DNA of 64,000 bases from Azoarcus sp. DN11 (GCF_003628555.1 NZ_CP021731.1:4774001-4838000); one strand, 5' to 3'; counted from the first letter of the stretch, positions 1-7,996 are shown. The notes: generated from the sequence alone by a model not told the origin. A program made the numbers and translations.

Positions 1-802
1 GCACCCGCTGGAACGAGAAGTCATCCGGCTGCGAGTCGAACTGCGACAGCACATCCTGGAACAGCGTGGCGAAGTCCACGGCGAGGTGACGGCCCAGCGC
101 TCTCCGTTCCCAGGTGCGCTCGCACGCCTTGCGCAGCACCGCGAGCCGTTCCACCTGATGCCGGCCCAGCCCGCCGTACAGCACTGTCGGAATCGCCGGC
201 AGCAGGTAGCGCACCGAATCCTGCATGCGACTGATGTGGGACTGCTGCACCGGATAGCCATCGCCCGTCAGGCGCCGCGCCAGCTCGGACTGAGTCAGCG
301 TGCTGCCGGTTTCCTGTTCGTAGAACTCGCGCGCCTTCTCCACCCCCAGGGCGCGCTCGATGAATGTCAGGCCGCCGCGCAGCTCGTTTTCGGCGAGGTG
401 GCCCGTCAAGGCGACGATTTCGCCCCGTTCTGGCCAGGGGCGGAACAGGCAGGAAATGCGGAAGAACCGTTCCTGCTTGGTCTCGGTCCACAGCTCGCGA
501 AGAATGGCCAGTCGCGTATTGCCGCCATTGCGAATGATGAAGTGTTCTTCGCCGGGCCTGCGTGTGATCGCCGGTGAAGCATCCAGCCCGCGCTCACGGA
601 TGGACGCCTTGATTTCCTCGTACGCCGGATTGCGCTTGACGCGAGGGTCGTGGTCATAGGGGCGCAACTGGTCCAGCGTTACGATCATCGGCGTATCGGC
701 GATGGGGTCGCTCAAGACCGTTACCGTCGGACCGCTCCGCTCGAAGCCGGAGGCCATCAGCTTGGCGGCCATGTCCTGCGGGGTCAGATCAGCCAAGGCC
801 AT
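1..802 (-). CDS. ParB-domain transcription regulator, BisD-like (3' end beyond window)
   Basis: The gene starts with ATG at 802 and stays open for 267 codons to the window edge, so its C-terminus is missing. Residues about 43-105 form a ParB N-terminal domain (LDQLRPYDHDPR, then IIRNGGNTR around 89-97). ENELRGGLTFIERA (138-151) matches the ParB box II pattern. A helix-turn-helix follows at about 169-193 (LTQSELARRL onward). Its start overlaps the preceding small gene by 14 bases. In ICEclc the gene in this position was first called parB and later bisD, the partner of BisC in a transcription factor that drives the transfer genes. That role here is inferred from position. No Shine-Dalgarno was used to choose the start; the ATG is the first in frame after the overlap. 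Confidence 0.85.
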   Translation of the reverse strand, partial: MALADLTPQDMAAKLMASGFERSGPTVTVLSDPIADTPMIVTLDQLRPYDHDPRVKRNPAYEEIKASIRERGLDASPAITRRPGEEHFIIRNGGNTRLAILRELWTETKQERFFRISCLFRPWPERGEIVALTGHLAENELRGGLTFIERALGVEKAREFYEQETGSTLTQSELARRLTGDGYPVQQSHISRMQDSVRYLLPAIPTVLYGGLGRHQVERLAVLRKACERTWERRALGRHLAVDFATLFQDVLSQFDSQPDDFSFQRV

Positions 803-1046
803 TCTCCTGGGCCGGTATCCGGCTGATGGCTGCCTCCCGATCGGCACGACGAAGCTGCGCGCGAGCATTGAGCCCGGCACGATGGTCGCTCGCCGTCGAA
901 CTGGTGTAGATCGATGCGCGACCTGGCTTGGTGAACTTCAAGTGGCCGCCTGGCGTGCGCACCACATGCCAACCTTCACCCAGGGCAAAGTCGATCAGCG
1001 CCCGCAGCCGCTTGTGGCCGCGCGCCAGGTCATGCGCGTTCGCCAT
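789..1046 (-). CDS. Small HicA-like ICE protein (shi position)
   Basis: This 85-residue protein has a HicA-like dsRNA-binding signature: GWHVVRTPGGHLKFTKPG at about residues 30-47, where the G-H-x-K/F core matches HicA toxins and their relatives. It overlaps parA by 17 bases and the ParB-domain gene by 14, so the three genes are translationally coupled. ICEclc carries a small gene named shi at exactly this place. No HicB antitoxin is adjacent, so a toxin role is doubtful. A nucleic-acid-binding accessory of the regulatory operon is more likely. Confidence 0.75.
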   Translation of the reverse strand: MANAHDLARGHKRLRALIDFALGEGWHVVRTPGGHLKFTKPGRASIYTSSTASDHRAGLNARAQLRRADREAAISRIPAQENGLG

Positions 1047-1908
1047 CGCCCTCGCTCCTTGTCACGCCTCTCGCATCGGATCGGCCGGTCACCTGCGCAA
1101 AGCGTTCCCGCCACTGCGGAAACAGCTCGCCGGAAAGGGCGCGCATCGTCGTCAGCGCCGAAGGCGCGACACGACCGGCGGGCTGGCGGTGCTCGACCTG
1201 ATGCACCGGCAGGCCTCGTGTCGCCGCACGCGGATAGGCTTCAATGGCTGGTACGTCGGTGTCCAGCACCTGCACGCCTGCCTGTCCTTGGAACATCTGC
1301 CGCAGCGTCTGCTGAATCAGCCGGGCATTCGACGAGACCGGGTGTACCCGGTTGATGAGCAGGTGCAGCGGTGGAGGCTCGATGCCGAGGAGCCGGTACG
1401 GCCCGATGTCCTCGATCAGTTGCAGCGTGCCGCGCCGCAACTCACGTGCCGCCAGAATCTCCGGCGTCACCGGCGACAGCGCCATGTTCGAGGCCAACAC
1501 CGCCATTTCCAGCAGCACGCTGCGAGCGCCCTGTGTGTCGATCAGCACCAGGTCATAGAACGGCGCCAGCGCGGGTAGCAGGTGTCGGAGCCGCAGGCGC
1601 CCGTCCGGCGCATGCAGCAGCAGCGTGTTCAGTTCTCCGCGATCGTCGTTCGACAGCACCAGGTCCAGTCCGGCAATCGCAGTGCGCGACACCAGTTGAT
1701 CGATGCGACGCTCGTTGAACGCCAGCAACTCGTAGATGCCGGCGGGCGCACGCGCGCTCAGCGCGAAGTAACTCGACAGCGTAGGTTGCACGTCCAGATC
1801 GAGCAGCAGTACGCGCAGCCCTGCGTCGGCGACAAAGGCGCCCAGGTTTGCTGCCGTTGTCGTCTTGCCCACGCCGCCTTTGGTCGAAATGATCGAGATG
1901 ACCAGCAT
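1030..1908 (-). CDS. parA: ParA-family partition ATPase of the ICE
   Basis: This 292-residue protein is a Walker-type ParA/MinD ATPase. The deviant Walker A motif KGGVGKTTT lies at residues 10-18, so there is no N-terminal DNA-binding extension (the short ParA type). LLLDLDVQPT and VLIDTQG correspond to the switch and Walker B regions. ATG at 1908 sits seven bases after AGGAG. It lies between alpA and the HicA-like gene in one operon. In ICEclc-type elements this gene belongs to the transfer-control operon rather than to a plasmid partition locus. The C-terminus after about residue 275 is Arg/Glu-rich and probably disordered. Confidence 0.93.
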   Translation of the reverse strand: MLVISIISTKGGVGKTTTAANLGAFVADAGLRVLLLDLDVQPTLSSYFALSARAPAGIYELLAFNERRIDQLVSRTAIAGLDLVLSNDDRGELNTLLLHAPDGRLRLRHLLPALAPFYDLVLIDTQGARSVLLEMAVLASNMALSPVTPEILAARELRRGTLQLIEDIGPYRLLGIEPPPLHLLINRVHPVSSNARLIQQTLRQMFQGQAGVQVLDTDVPAIEAYPRAATRGLPVHQVEHRQPAGRVAPSALTTMRALSGELFPQWRERFAQVTGRSDARGVTRSEGDGERA

Positions 1909-1949
1909 CGTCAGGCTCCTCGTCGCGTTGTCGGAGTACGGAACGAGGA

Positions 1950-2165
1950 TCAGATGCGCTCACTGCGGCGCTCGGCGATCCACTGCTCGATCTCGAGCGA
2001 GTCCCACCCGACAGCACGAATTCCAAGACGTATGGCTTTCGGAAACTTGCCCGACTTCATCAGGTTGTAAATGTGGGCGCGCTTGAAGCCGGTCTTGGCT
2101 TCGACTTCCTCGCGGCGCAGGATGCGGTGCTCACCCGCAGGCAGCGGAAGTGGCTTATCCGACAT
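1950..2165 (-). CDS. alpA: AlpA-family excisionase/transcription regulator
   Basis: This 71-residue protein is a winged-helix AlpA/MerR-like DNA-binding protein. ILRREEVEAKTGFKRAHIYNLM is the helix-turn-helix, followed by the typical wing FPKAIRLGIRAVGWDSLEIEQWI. ATG at 2165 was chosen over a GTG nine bases upstream because AAGGAG stands eight bases before it. AlpA proteins act as excisionases or activators on islands and satellites. In ICEclc the promoter in front of alpA drives the whole parA to bisDC operon and is the target of BisR. The gap to parA is 41 bases, consistent with one transcript. Confidence 0.93.
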   Translation of the reverse strand: MSDKPLPLPAGEHRILRREEVEAKTGFKRAHIYNLMKSGKFPKAIRLGIRAVGWDSLEIEQWIAERRSERI

Positions 2166-2286
2166 GAGGGGCACTCCTTAGCGCTTACTGGCGCATGTTT
2201 GGCGTAACCCGTAATTGACAGGAACCCCGGGGGAAAGAACACCGCAAATGCGGTTTCTGCGACCGCAGATTGGGGCTTGACGCCCT

Positions 2287-3018
2287 TCAGTGGCTCGCTG
2301 CCTGCAACCTGCGGCGGGCCTGAGCAAACTTGGCCTGCAGCGTGCGCTCGGTGATGCCCATGAGGTTGCCGTGATGGGCGATCAAGGCGCTGATGATCGC
2401 GTCCTGGCTGTTGAAACTGGAGTATGGAGCCCCGGAAGGGGTGCGTCCGAGCATCAAGGCCAGCATCGTGCCGATGATGTTCAGATAAGTGGTCTCGCCA
2501 CGATCACTGAGGGGGCACAGGGTGCAATTGAGATTCGGAGATCCTTGCTTCTTCTGCTGCTCTTGAAGCTGATGCAACTGATGGCGACATTGCTCGAGCT
2601 GGGACTTCAGCGCTTCCCGTTCGACCAAGAGCGCATGACCCGCCTCCAGGGTGATCACCGGGTGGGCGATCCTCTCGTGACGGGAGAAGAGGAACGCCGG
2701 CCGCTGCTCCGGATAGCTTCGTAGCATCCACCGCTTGAGGTCGACGTGGCGAACGGTCAGCTCAGGCGAGTCCCACAGGGACTTGTCGCTCATCGTAATC
2801 CCGTTCAGTCCGTAAGGCAGCTCGCCGTGGAAGATGGCATCGTAAATGCGATCGGTATACAGGCGGAGTTCATTGCAGCGCGGGCAATTCAACGTCTCAG
2901 GCAAGCGCCCGGACCTGACAGCCGCGAGGATGTCATCCCTGAACCGATACAACCCAGCCCATCGGATGGCTGCATCGATGGGCCGGTAATACACCTCCGA
3001 AAGCGAACTCCCTTGCAT
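2287..3018 (-). CDS. ICE-borne regulator, BisR-like candidate
   Basis: This 243-residue protein of unrecognised fold lies just upstream of alpA in the same direction. A CPRC pair (about residues 46-49) and CTLC (about 166-169) suggest a metal site. A coiled-coil-like segment follows residue 130. The C-terminus (GITERTLQAKFAQARRRL) looks like a small helix-turn-helix. GGGAG precedes the ATG. In ICEclc the gene next to alpA is bisR, a founding member of a regulator family that switches on the alpA promoter. Size, position and C-terminal HTH fit, but the match is from memory of gene order, not an alignment. Confidence 0.55.
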   Translation of the reverse strand: MQGSSLSEVYYRPIDAAIRWAGLYRFRDDILAAVRSGRLPETLNCPRCNELRLYTDRIYDAIFHGELPYGLNGITMSDKSLWDSPELTVRHVDLKRWMLRSYPEQRPAFLFSRHERIAHPVITLEAGHALLVEREALKSQLEQCRHQLHQLQEQQKKQGSPNLNCTLCPLSDRGETTYLNIIGTMLALMLGRTPSGAPYSSFNSQDAIISALIAHHGNLMGITERTLQAKFAQARRRLQAASH

Positions 3019-3673
3019 GTAGTTGCTCCCTTGTAACTGCTACCCCCACAAGGGCTCCTGGCTGCCCCGGCCGTGGCCAGTGCTTTGAAATCGCGTCAGC
3101 GGTACGATGACGCTATGCAGCCCTGCGCGGAAGGATCGGGCTTCATCGCGAATACCGCGACCAGATCGGGCTCGGTGTCGGCGTTGCATCCGGTGCTACC
3201 CCGGGGTAGCCAACGTAGGACCTTGACGAGTGGTCGGTAATCGCACGCAGGTCGACTCCGGCGTCCGCAAGATGGGGGGCTACGCCTCTGTTGCCGCGCA
3301 TGCAATCATCATGATCGCGCGAAGCGCCGGCAAGACCGGCTGAGAATGAACTGATCTCGCGGCGATCTATGACACTGCGATATCCCGCAATGCGAAGCTT
3401 CACGTCGCCCAATGTCAGGCAAAAGCGCCGTGGGTCAGACCTGATCGGTATGCTGATAGCCTGAAAAGGAATCGCGCCGCAGGAGGTATGAGCGTTCAAC
3501 GGGGGGCCAGGAAGGCAGCCCGTGCGCTGGCTGTCCATGGCTGAGGATGGCCCGCCTTGGAGCGAAGACGTTGCCTGCTTTCCGACTAGCGGGGTAAACT
3601 AGTCCATGAGCCAGTCCAATGGCTGGTTTGGGTTTGGAAAAATCGATTATGACTCAACAACTTGGGAGTCGGA
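3019..3673. other. Terminal non-coding region of the ICE
   Basis: About 650 bases lie between the BisR-like gene and the att site. Several open frames exist on the minus strand (the longest, 3143-3538, 131 codons), but they lack a convincing ribosome binding site and have no recognisable domain, so no gene is called. The promoter of the BisR-like gene must lie at the left side of this stretch. The right side should hold integrase or excisionase arm sites, none of which can be identified by eye. Confidence 0.5.
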
Positions 3674-3696
3674 TTCGATTCCCTTCACCCGCTCCA
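3674..3696 (+). repeat. ICE att site: displaced tRNA-Gly 3' end
   Basis: TTCGATTCCCTTCACCCGCT followed by CCA is the T-loop, 3' T-stem and 3' acceptor strand of a betaproteobacterial tRNA-Gly of the GCGGGTG... type, including encoded CCA. No matching acceptor 5' strand, D-arm or anticodon arm lies at the right distance upstream, so this is only the copy left at one end of an element that integrates into the tRNA gene. The segment is followed nine bases later by an intrinsic terminator. Confidence 0.85.
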
Positions 3697-3705
3697 GATT
3701 GCGCA

Positions 3706-3735
3706 AAAAGGGCCCGGCTGATGCCGGGCCCTTTT
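3706..3735 (+). terminator. Rho-independent terminator, originally of the tRNA-Gly gene
   Basis: AAAAGGGCCCGGC, loop TGAT, then GCCGGGCCCTTTT gives a 13-bp perfect stem ending in a T-tract. It directly follows the displaced tRNA 3' end. The likely history is that it terminated the host tRNA-Gly transcript before the element inserted. It may now also serve the convergent gene at 3770-4123, because the stem is symmetric and flanked by A and T runs. Confidence 0.85.
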
Positions 3736-3769
3736 GCATTTCCGGGCGCCCTGCGGCGACTTGCCCGGC

Positions 3770-4123
3770 TTACTTCATCGCCGGCGCAGCCGCGCCCCCC
3801 TTCATGTCCATCGCTGCGTCGTGCTTGCCCATGGCCTTCCCGGCGCTCGCCTTCACTTTCTTCTGCGCGTGCTTGGCGGTCGCCTTGGCGCTGTCCAGTG
3901 CCTTCGCGGTGTCGGCCTTGGCCGGTTCCGCGGGCGTGGCCTTGACAGCCGGCGTCGCGGGAACGGCCGGGACGGCCTTCTCGCCGCCAACAGCAGGAAC
4001 TGCCGGCAGGGCCGGAGCGGCCTTCACGGCGGGGGTCGCGGGCGCGGCCGCCGGGCCCGATTGGGCGAAGGCGGTGGCCGCAAAACCGGTGGCGATAATG
4101 ACGGAAGCGATCTTCTTGAGCAT
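3770..4123 (-). CDS. Exported Ala/Pro/Lys-rich low-complexity protein
   Basis: The mature protein of about 96 residues follows a clear signal peptide (MLKKIASVIIATGFAATAFA, cleavage after AFA). The middle repeats short PAVPA, PAVKA and PATPA units. The C-terminal half is Lys/Ala-rich (KAHAQKK-type) and ends with Met-containing turns. ATG at 4123 is preferred to a GTG nine bases upstream because GAGGAG lies eight bases before it. Composition resembles histone-H1-like or PHB-granule-type Ala/Lys proteins, but the signal peptide points to the periplasm or envelope. No family is recognised. Confidence 0.7.
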   Translation of the reverse strand: MLKKIASVIIATGFAATAFAQSGPAAAPATPAVKAAPALPAVPAVGGEKAVPAVPATPAVKATPAEPAKADTAKALDSAKATAKHAQKKVKASAGKAMGKHDAAMDMKGGAAAPAMK

Positions 4124-4311
4124 GGCTGGCACTCCTCAAATGACGGTCGGTTGTTCGTGAGGCGGCGGGATGTCCGCCCCTGTGCGAATAACGCGCCCTC
4201 TCGCTGCAGGATGTCAGGCTGAGTGTAAGACCATGCTAATTTGTAACAGATGCGATACGAATCGAGGCCTGTCGCGTCCGGGCCAACGCCCCCGGGCGCA
4301 GCAGCCTGCCG

Positions 4312-4839
4312 TCACTTCGCGGTGATCACGCCGCACGCGACGCGTGCGCCGGAGTTGCCGGTCGGTTGGGTGAGGAAGTCGTCCGGGGCGGCATGCACGA
4401 TGACGCCGCGGCCGACGATGTTGCCCTCACCCTTGCCATTGATCGTCACGCCTTCGAGGATCGTGTCGAGCTTGGCATGACCGTTGGCATCGGCGATCAG
4501 CATCGGCATGTCGCCGAGGTGGTGTGCGCCCCGTTCGGGGCTGCCGTGGGGCTCGCCGGTCGGGTTGAAGTGGCCGCCGGCGCTGGTGGCGTCGGGGGCG
4601 GAGCAGTCACCCTTTTCATGGATGTGGAAGCCGTGCTTGCCGGGGGCGAGCCCCGTCACGCGGGCTTCGACGAGCACACCGGCATCACCTTCGGCAAACT
4701 TGACCGTACCGGACACCGTGCTGCCCTGGGTGGCAGCGAGCGGGGCCTCGGCAGTGACCGGTCCGCGCAGGCCGAGACTGCTGCAGGCGGCAACGAGAAG
4801 GATTGCGGGCAGGGCGAGGATCGGGGAGCGGGCGTTCAT
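4312..4839 (-). CDS. sodC: Cu/Zn superoxide dismutase, lipoprotein type
   Basis: SodC converts superoxide to peroxide in the periplasm. The 175-residue protein has a lipoprotein signal with lipobox LVAAC (Cys19), so it is probably anchored to a membrane. Metal ligands are in place: H72 and H74 (FHIHEKGDC), H90, H98, H107, D110 and H149. C79 and C169 can form the conserved disulfide. ATG at 4839 was chosen over upstream frame starts because it gives the signal peptide and AAAGGA precedes it. It is transcribed alone, with the flavin reductase gene upstream in the same direction. Confidence 0.95.
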   Translation of the reverse strand: MNARSPILALPAILLVAACSSLGLRGPVTAEAPLAATQGSTVSGTVKFAEGDAGVLVEARVTGLAPGKHGFHIHEKGDCSAPDATSAGGHFNPTGEPHGSPERGAHHLGDMPMLIADANGHAKLDTILEGVTINGKGEGNIVGRGVIVHAAPDDFLTQPTGNSGARVACGVITAK

Positions 4840-4969
4840 GTTCTTCTGTCCTTTCTCGAATGGAGGATGTCGATGGCAGGCCTGCAAGCCGGCTACAGTT
4901 CAACATGATCCCTTGCTACGCCGAAAGGAATACGGTCACGCCCCCACTGCGGGGCCGGCCGCGGAACGC

Positions 4970-5470
4970 TCAGCCCGCGGCGAGACGGCGATAGGCGCCG
5001 CCGTGGTAGATGAGCGGGGTGCGGTCTTCGCGGTCGAAACGCACGACCTCGGAGATGAACACGAGGTGGTCGCCGCCTTCGTGGCGCGCGGTGTTGCGGC
5101 ACTCGAAGCGCGCGCAGCAGCCTTGCAGCAGCGGCACGCCGTAGAGGCCGTCCTCGACCTCGAGGCCGGCGAACTTGTCGTCGGAACGCGTCGCGAAGAG
5201 CTGCGACAGGGCCTGCTGGTCTTCCGCGAGCACGTTCACCGCGTAGTATTCGCAGGCTTCGAACACCGGCAGGCTCGCCAGGTGCCGCGACAGGCTCCAG
5301 ACGATGAGCGGCGGATCGAGCGACACCGAGTTGAAGGAATTGACCGTCAGGCCGATCGCCTCGCCGTTGGGCGCGCGCGTCGTGACGACGGCGATGCCGG
5401 TCGCGAACATGCCGAGGGCGTCGCGGAAGGCGCGGGTGAAATCCTGGTGGGAGACGGGCGGCTGGGACAT
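4970..5470 (-). CDS. Flavin reductase-domain protein
   Basis: This 166-residue protein belongs to the FMN-binding flavin reductase family that supplies reduced flavin to two-component monooxygenases. The core motifs are present: FATGIAVVTT near residue 20, GLTVNSFNSVSLDPPL (about 40-55), and the C-terminal DHLVFISEVVRFD. The start at 5470 (MSQPPVSHQDFTRAFRDAL) gives the usual family length; an upstream extension in frame is Arg-rich and unlikely. The gene stands back-to-back with mutY, and no monooxygenase partner is adjacent, so the substrate enzyme cannot be named. Confidence 0.88.
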   Translation of the reverse strand: MSQPPVSHQDFTRAFRDALGMFATGIAVVTTRAPNGEAIGLTVNSFNSVSLDPPLIVWSLSRHLASLPVFEACEYYAVNVLAEDQQALSQLFATRSDDKFAGLEVEDGLYGVPLLQGCCARFECRNTARHEGGDHLVFISEVVRFDREDRTPLIYHGGAYRRLAAG

Positions 5471-5604
5471 GGGGGTTTCTTGTGATCGGCGCCGGCCCCT
5501 CTCGGGACGGGCGCGAAATTGGTTGGAACCGGCGATTATCGCCGCGCACAAGGCATTGGGCAACGCGGGACAGGACCGGAACAGGTATCGGGAACAGGAA
5601 AGAA

Positions 5605-6699
5605 ATGGACGACACGACGCAGGATGGCGATTTCGCGACGCGGCTGATCGCGTGGCACCGCAAGCACGGGCGGCACGACCTGCCGTGGCAGGCCACGCGC
5701 GACCCGTACCGCATCTGGCTGTCGGAGATCATGCTGCAGCAGACCCAGGTCGACACCGTGATCCCGTACTACGCGCGCTTCCTCGCGCGCTTTCCCGACC
5801 TCGCGAGCCTCTCCGCGGCGCCCATCGACGACGTGCTCGCGCTGTGGAGCGGGCTGGGCTACTACGCACGCGCGCGCAACCTGCACAAGGCCGCGCAAGC
5901 GGTGATCGCGCAGCACGGCGGCGACTTCCCGCGCCGCGCGGCGGAGATCGCGGAACTGCCGGGCATCGGCCGCTCGACCGCCGCAGCGATCGCCGCCTTC
6001 GCGTTCGGCGAGCGCGCGGCGATCCTCGACGGCAACGTCAAGCGCGTGCTGTGCCGCGCCTTCGGCATCGACGGCTTCCCCGGCGAGCGCGCGGTCGAGC
6101 AGCGCCTGTGGGCGCTCGCGGAAGCGCTGCTGCCGCAGACCGGCATCGGCACTTACATCCAGGCGCAGATGGATCTCGGCGCGACGCTGTGCACGCGCGG
6201 CCGGCCCGCCTGCGGGCGCTGCCCGATGGCGCAGATCTGCGTCGCGCTGCGCGACGATCGCGTCGCCGAACTGCCCGCGGCGCGCCCGAAGAAGGCCGTG
6301 CCGCAGCGTCACGCGCGCGTCGCGGTGATCGTGGCCGACGGCCGGGTGCTGCTCGAACGCCGGCCGCCGAGCGGGATCTGGGGTGGGCTGCTGGCGCTGC
6401 CGGAAGTGCCCGAGCACGAAGCCGATGCCGCACGCTGGGTCGCGGCGCGCTTCGGTCTCGTGCCGCGCGGCGCGACGACGCTCGCGTTGCTGAACCATGC
6501 GTTCACGCATTTCCGCCTGGAGATCACGCCGATCCGCGTCGATGTCGCGCCCGCCGGACATGCGGTCGCGGATGCCGACCATCGCTGGCTCACGCTCGCC
6601 GAACTGGAGGGCGCCGGTCTGCCGACGCCGGTGCGGCGCATCCTCACCGAGCTCGCGCGCGGGCCGCTGGAGGCGCCGCAGGGCCGACTGGCGTTCTGA
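5605..6699 (+). CDS. mutY: A/G-specific adenine DNA glycosylase
   Basis: MutY removes adenine mispaired with 8-oxoguanine. The 364-residue protein has catalytic Glu41 (SEIMLQQTQVD), the helix-hairpin-helix ELPGIGRSTA (117-126) and catalytic Asp142 (LDGNVKRV). The [4Fe-4S] cysteines are C196, C203, C206 and C212 in the C-x6-C-x2-C-x5-C pattern. The C-terminal Nudix-like 8-oxoG recognition domain runs from about 235. ATG at 5605 is preceded by AGGAAAGA. Length is normal for the family. Confidence 0.97.
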   Translation: MDDTTQDGDFATRLIAWHRKHGRHDLPWQATRDPYRIWLSEIMLQQTQVDTVIPYYARFLARFPDLASLSAAPIDDVLALWSGLGYYARARNLHKAAQAVIAQHGGDFPRRAAEIAELPGIGRSTAAAIAAFAFGERAAILDGNVKRVLCRAFGIDGFPGERAVEQRLWALAEALLPQTGIGTYIQAQMDLGATLCTRGRPACGRCPMAQICVALRDDRVAELPAARPKKAVPQRHARVAVIVADGRVLLERRPPSGIWGGLLALPEVPEHEADAARWVAARFGLVPRGATTLALLNHAFTHFRLEITPIRVDVAPAGHAVADADHRWLTLAELEGAGLPTPVRRILTELARGPLEAPQGRLAF

Positions 6700-6711
6700 A
6701 CGCGGCGGCGG

Positions 6712-7356
6712 TCAGCTTCCCTTTTCCTGGCGGTCCGCGAGCAGCCCGCGCTGGTCGAGGAACTGGCGGACGATCTCCAGCCGGTCAGCCGGATCGTCCA
6801 GTTCCAGCAGCGCCTGTTTGGCCTGCGCCGGAATCGGCAGCACTTCGGCGAAGCGCAGGCCGACCCAGCCGGCGTCGTCGAAGGCGTGCGGCCCGGGCAG
6901 CCGTTCTTCGCCGGCGTCGGCGACGATGGCGCGCAACAGCGCGACGAGCGGTGCGCAGTTCTCGGGCACGGCGGTCGGCGGCGCCTCGGCGAGCCATTCG
7001 ACTTCGCCCAGCAGCAAGCCGTTGGGTCCGGCCTGGGAGCGCAGGACGCGGTAGCGCCGCTCGCCGCGCGTGACGAGGTCGAGCGTGCCGGGCTTGACCA
7101 TGTCGCAGCGGACGATGCGGGCGCTCACACCGACCTCGTAGGGCCGCGCCGGCGCGCCGACCTCGCGGCCCTCGGCGATGAGGTTCACGCCGAACACCGC
7201 GTCGTCCTTCAGGCAGCGCGTCGCGAGGTCCATGTAGCGCGCCTCGAACACGTGCAGCGGCAGCAGCGCGCCGGGGAACAGCACCGTGTGCAGCGGGAAC
7301 AGGGGCAAGAGCGGTGGCAACAGCGGGGGCGGCGGCAGGCGGACGTCGTCCATCAC
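6712..7356 (-). CDS. LON substrate-binding-domain protein (peptidase S16 N-terminal type)
   Basis: This 214-residue protein consists of a single LON N-terminal (substrate-binding) domain without AAA or protease domains. Signature parts are LPLFPLHTVLFPGALLPLHVFE (from about residue 18, Pro/Leu-rich start) and GVNLIAEGREVG. Such stand-alone proteins are common in proteobacteria and their role is not settled. Its ATG overlaps the ubiX stop codon (ATGA at 7353-7356), so the two are translationally coupled. Confidence 0.88.
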   Translation of the reverse strand: MMDDVRLPPPPLLPPLLPLFPLHTVLFPGALLPLHVFEARYMDLATRCLKDDAVFGVNLIAEGREVGAPARPYEVGVSARIVRCDMVKPGTLDLVTRGERRYRVLRSQAGPNGLLLGEVEWLAEAPPTAVPENCAPLVALLRAIVADAGEERLPGPHAFDDAGWVGLRFAEVLPIPAQAKQALLELDDPADRLEIVRQFLDQRGLLADRQEKGS

Positions 7357-7985
7357 GCGCCCTCCCCGTCCGCTTCGCCCCAGCGCTGCGTCAGGCGATG
7401 CGGCACGCGCAACTGGTCAAGCACGCGCGCGACGACGAAGTCGACAAGATCGTCGACCGTCTGCGGATGGTTGTAGAAACCGGGGCTGGGCGGCAGGATC
7501 ACGACGCCCAGGCGCGCGAGCTTGAGCATGTTCTCGAGATGGATCGCCGAGAACGGCGTCTCCCGCGGCACGAGCACGAGCTTGCGCCCTTCCTTGATCG
7601 CGACGTCGGCGGCGCGCTCGATGAGGTTCTGGCTGAGTCCCGCGGCGATCGCGGCGAGCGTGCCCATCGTGCACGGGCATACGACCATCGCATCGGCGGG
7701 ATTGGAGCCGGACGCGAGCGGCGCGAACCATTCCTCGCGCCCGAACACGCGCAACTGGCCATCCGCCGCCTTGAAGCGCGCGGCGAGCGCGGCCTCGACT
7801 TCGGCGGGACGCGAGGGCAGGTCCAGCCCCATCTCCTGGCGCGCGACGATCTGCGCGACCTGCGAATACAGCAGCCACACCGTGCAGCCGGCCGCGAGCA
7901 GGCATTCGACGAGGCGCAGCCCGTAGGGCATGCCGGAAGCGCCGGTGAAGGCGACGGCGACGGTCTGCGGGGCGGGGAGGCTCAT
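7353..7985 (-). CDS. ubiX: Flavin prenyltransferase UbiX
   Basis: UbiX makes prenylated FMN, the cofactor of UbiD-type decarboxylases. The FMN-binding TGASGMPYG motif is near the N-terminus, followed by CPCTMGTLAAIA and the conserved VPRETPFSAIHLENML loop. The C-terminal PGFYNHP stretch is typical. ATG at 7985 starts the usual N-terminal strand. A GTG at 8000 overlapping the upstream stop (GTGA) is an alternative that would add five residues. Sitting at the end of an ABC-transporter operon, it could support aromatic metabolism as well as ubiquinone synthesis. No ubiD is visible here. Confidence 0.94.
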   Translation of the reverse strand: MSLPAPQTVAVAFTGASGMPYGLRLVECLLAAGCTVWLLYSQVAQIVARQEMGLDLPSRPAEVEAALAARFKAADGQLRVFGREEWFAPLASGSNPADAMVVCPCTMGTLAAIAAGLSQNLIERAADVAIKEGRKLVLVPRETPFSAIHLENMLKLARLGVVILPPSPGFYNHPQTVDDLVDFVVARVLDQLRVPHRLTQRWGEADGEGA

Positions 7986-7996
7986 CGGGACGGGGC

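Larger units (their letters stand above)
1..3696. mobile_element. End of an ICEclc-family integrative and conjugative element (continues left)
   Basis: The stretch holds alpA, parA, a small HicA-like gene and a ParB-domain gene in one minus-strand array reading away from the chromosome, behind a BisR-like gene. It ends at a copy of the 3' end of a tRNA-Gly gene. In ICEclc the corresponding operon (alpA, parA, shi, then a ParB-domain gene now called bisD) controls bistable transfer competence, and the element integrates into the 3' end of tRNA-Gly. The integrase, conjugation genes and the complete tRNA would lie beyond the left edge. Family assignment is from gene order and the att site; no database comparison was made. 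Confidence 0.8.

Noticed and set aside
456..458. EAL domain of the GGDEF-EAL protein judged inactive because its motif is EVL (residue numbering)
   Set aside because: EVL is a frequent variant in active enzymes, and the downstream DDFGTGYSS loop is intact. Inactivity cannot be claimed from this alone.
789..1046. HicA toxin of a toxin-antitoxin pair
   Set aside because: The motif resembles HicA, but there is no HicB partner. The overlap with parA and the ParB-domain gene fits the conserved small gene of ICEclc-type operons.
3143..3538. 131-codon minus-strand frame in the terminal ICE region
   Set aside because: No ribosome binding site, odd composition and no recognisable motif. It sits where such elements are usually non-coding.
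3588..3696. Possible complete tRNA ending at the tRNA-Gly-like 3' sequence
   Set aside because: The only upstream GCGGGG lies about 105 bases before CCA, too far for a tRNA. No D-arm or anticodon arm can be folded in between. Only the 3' fragment is supported.
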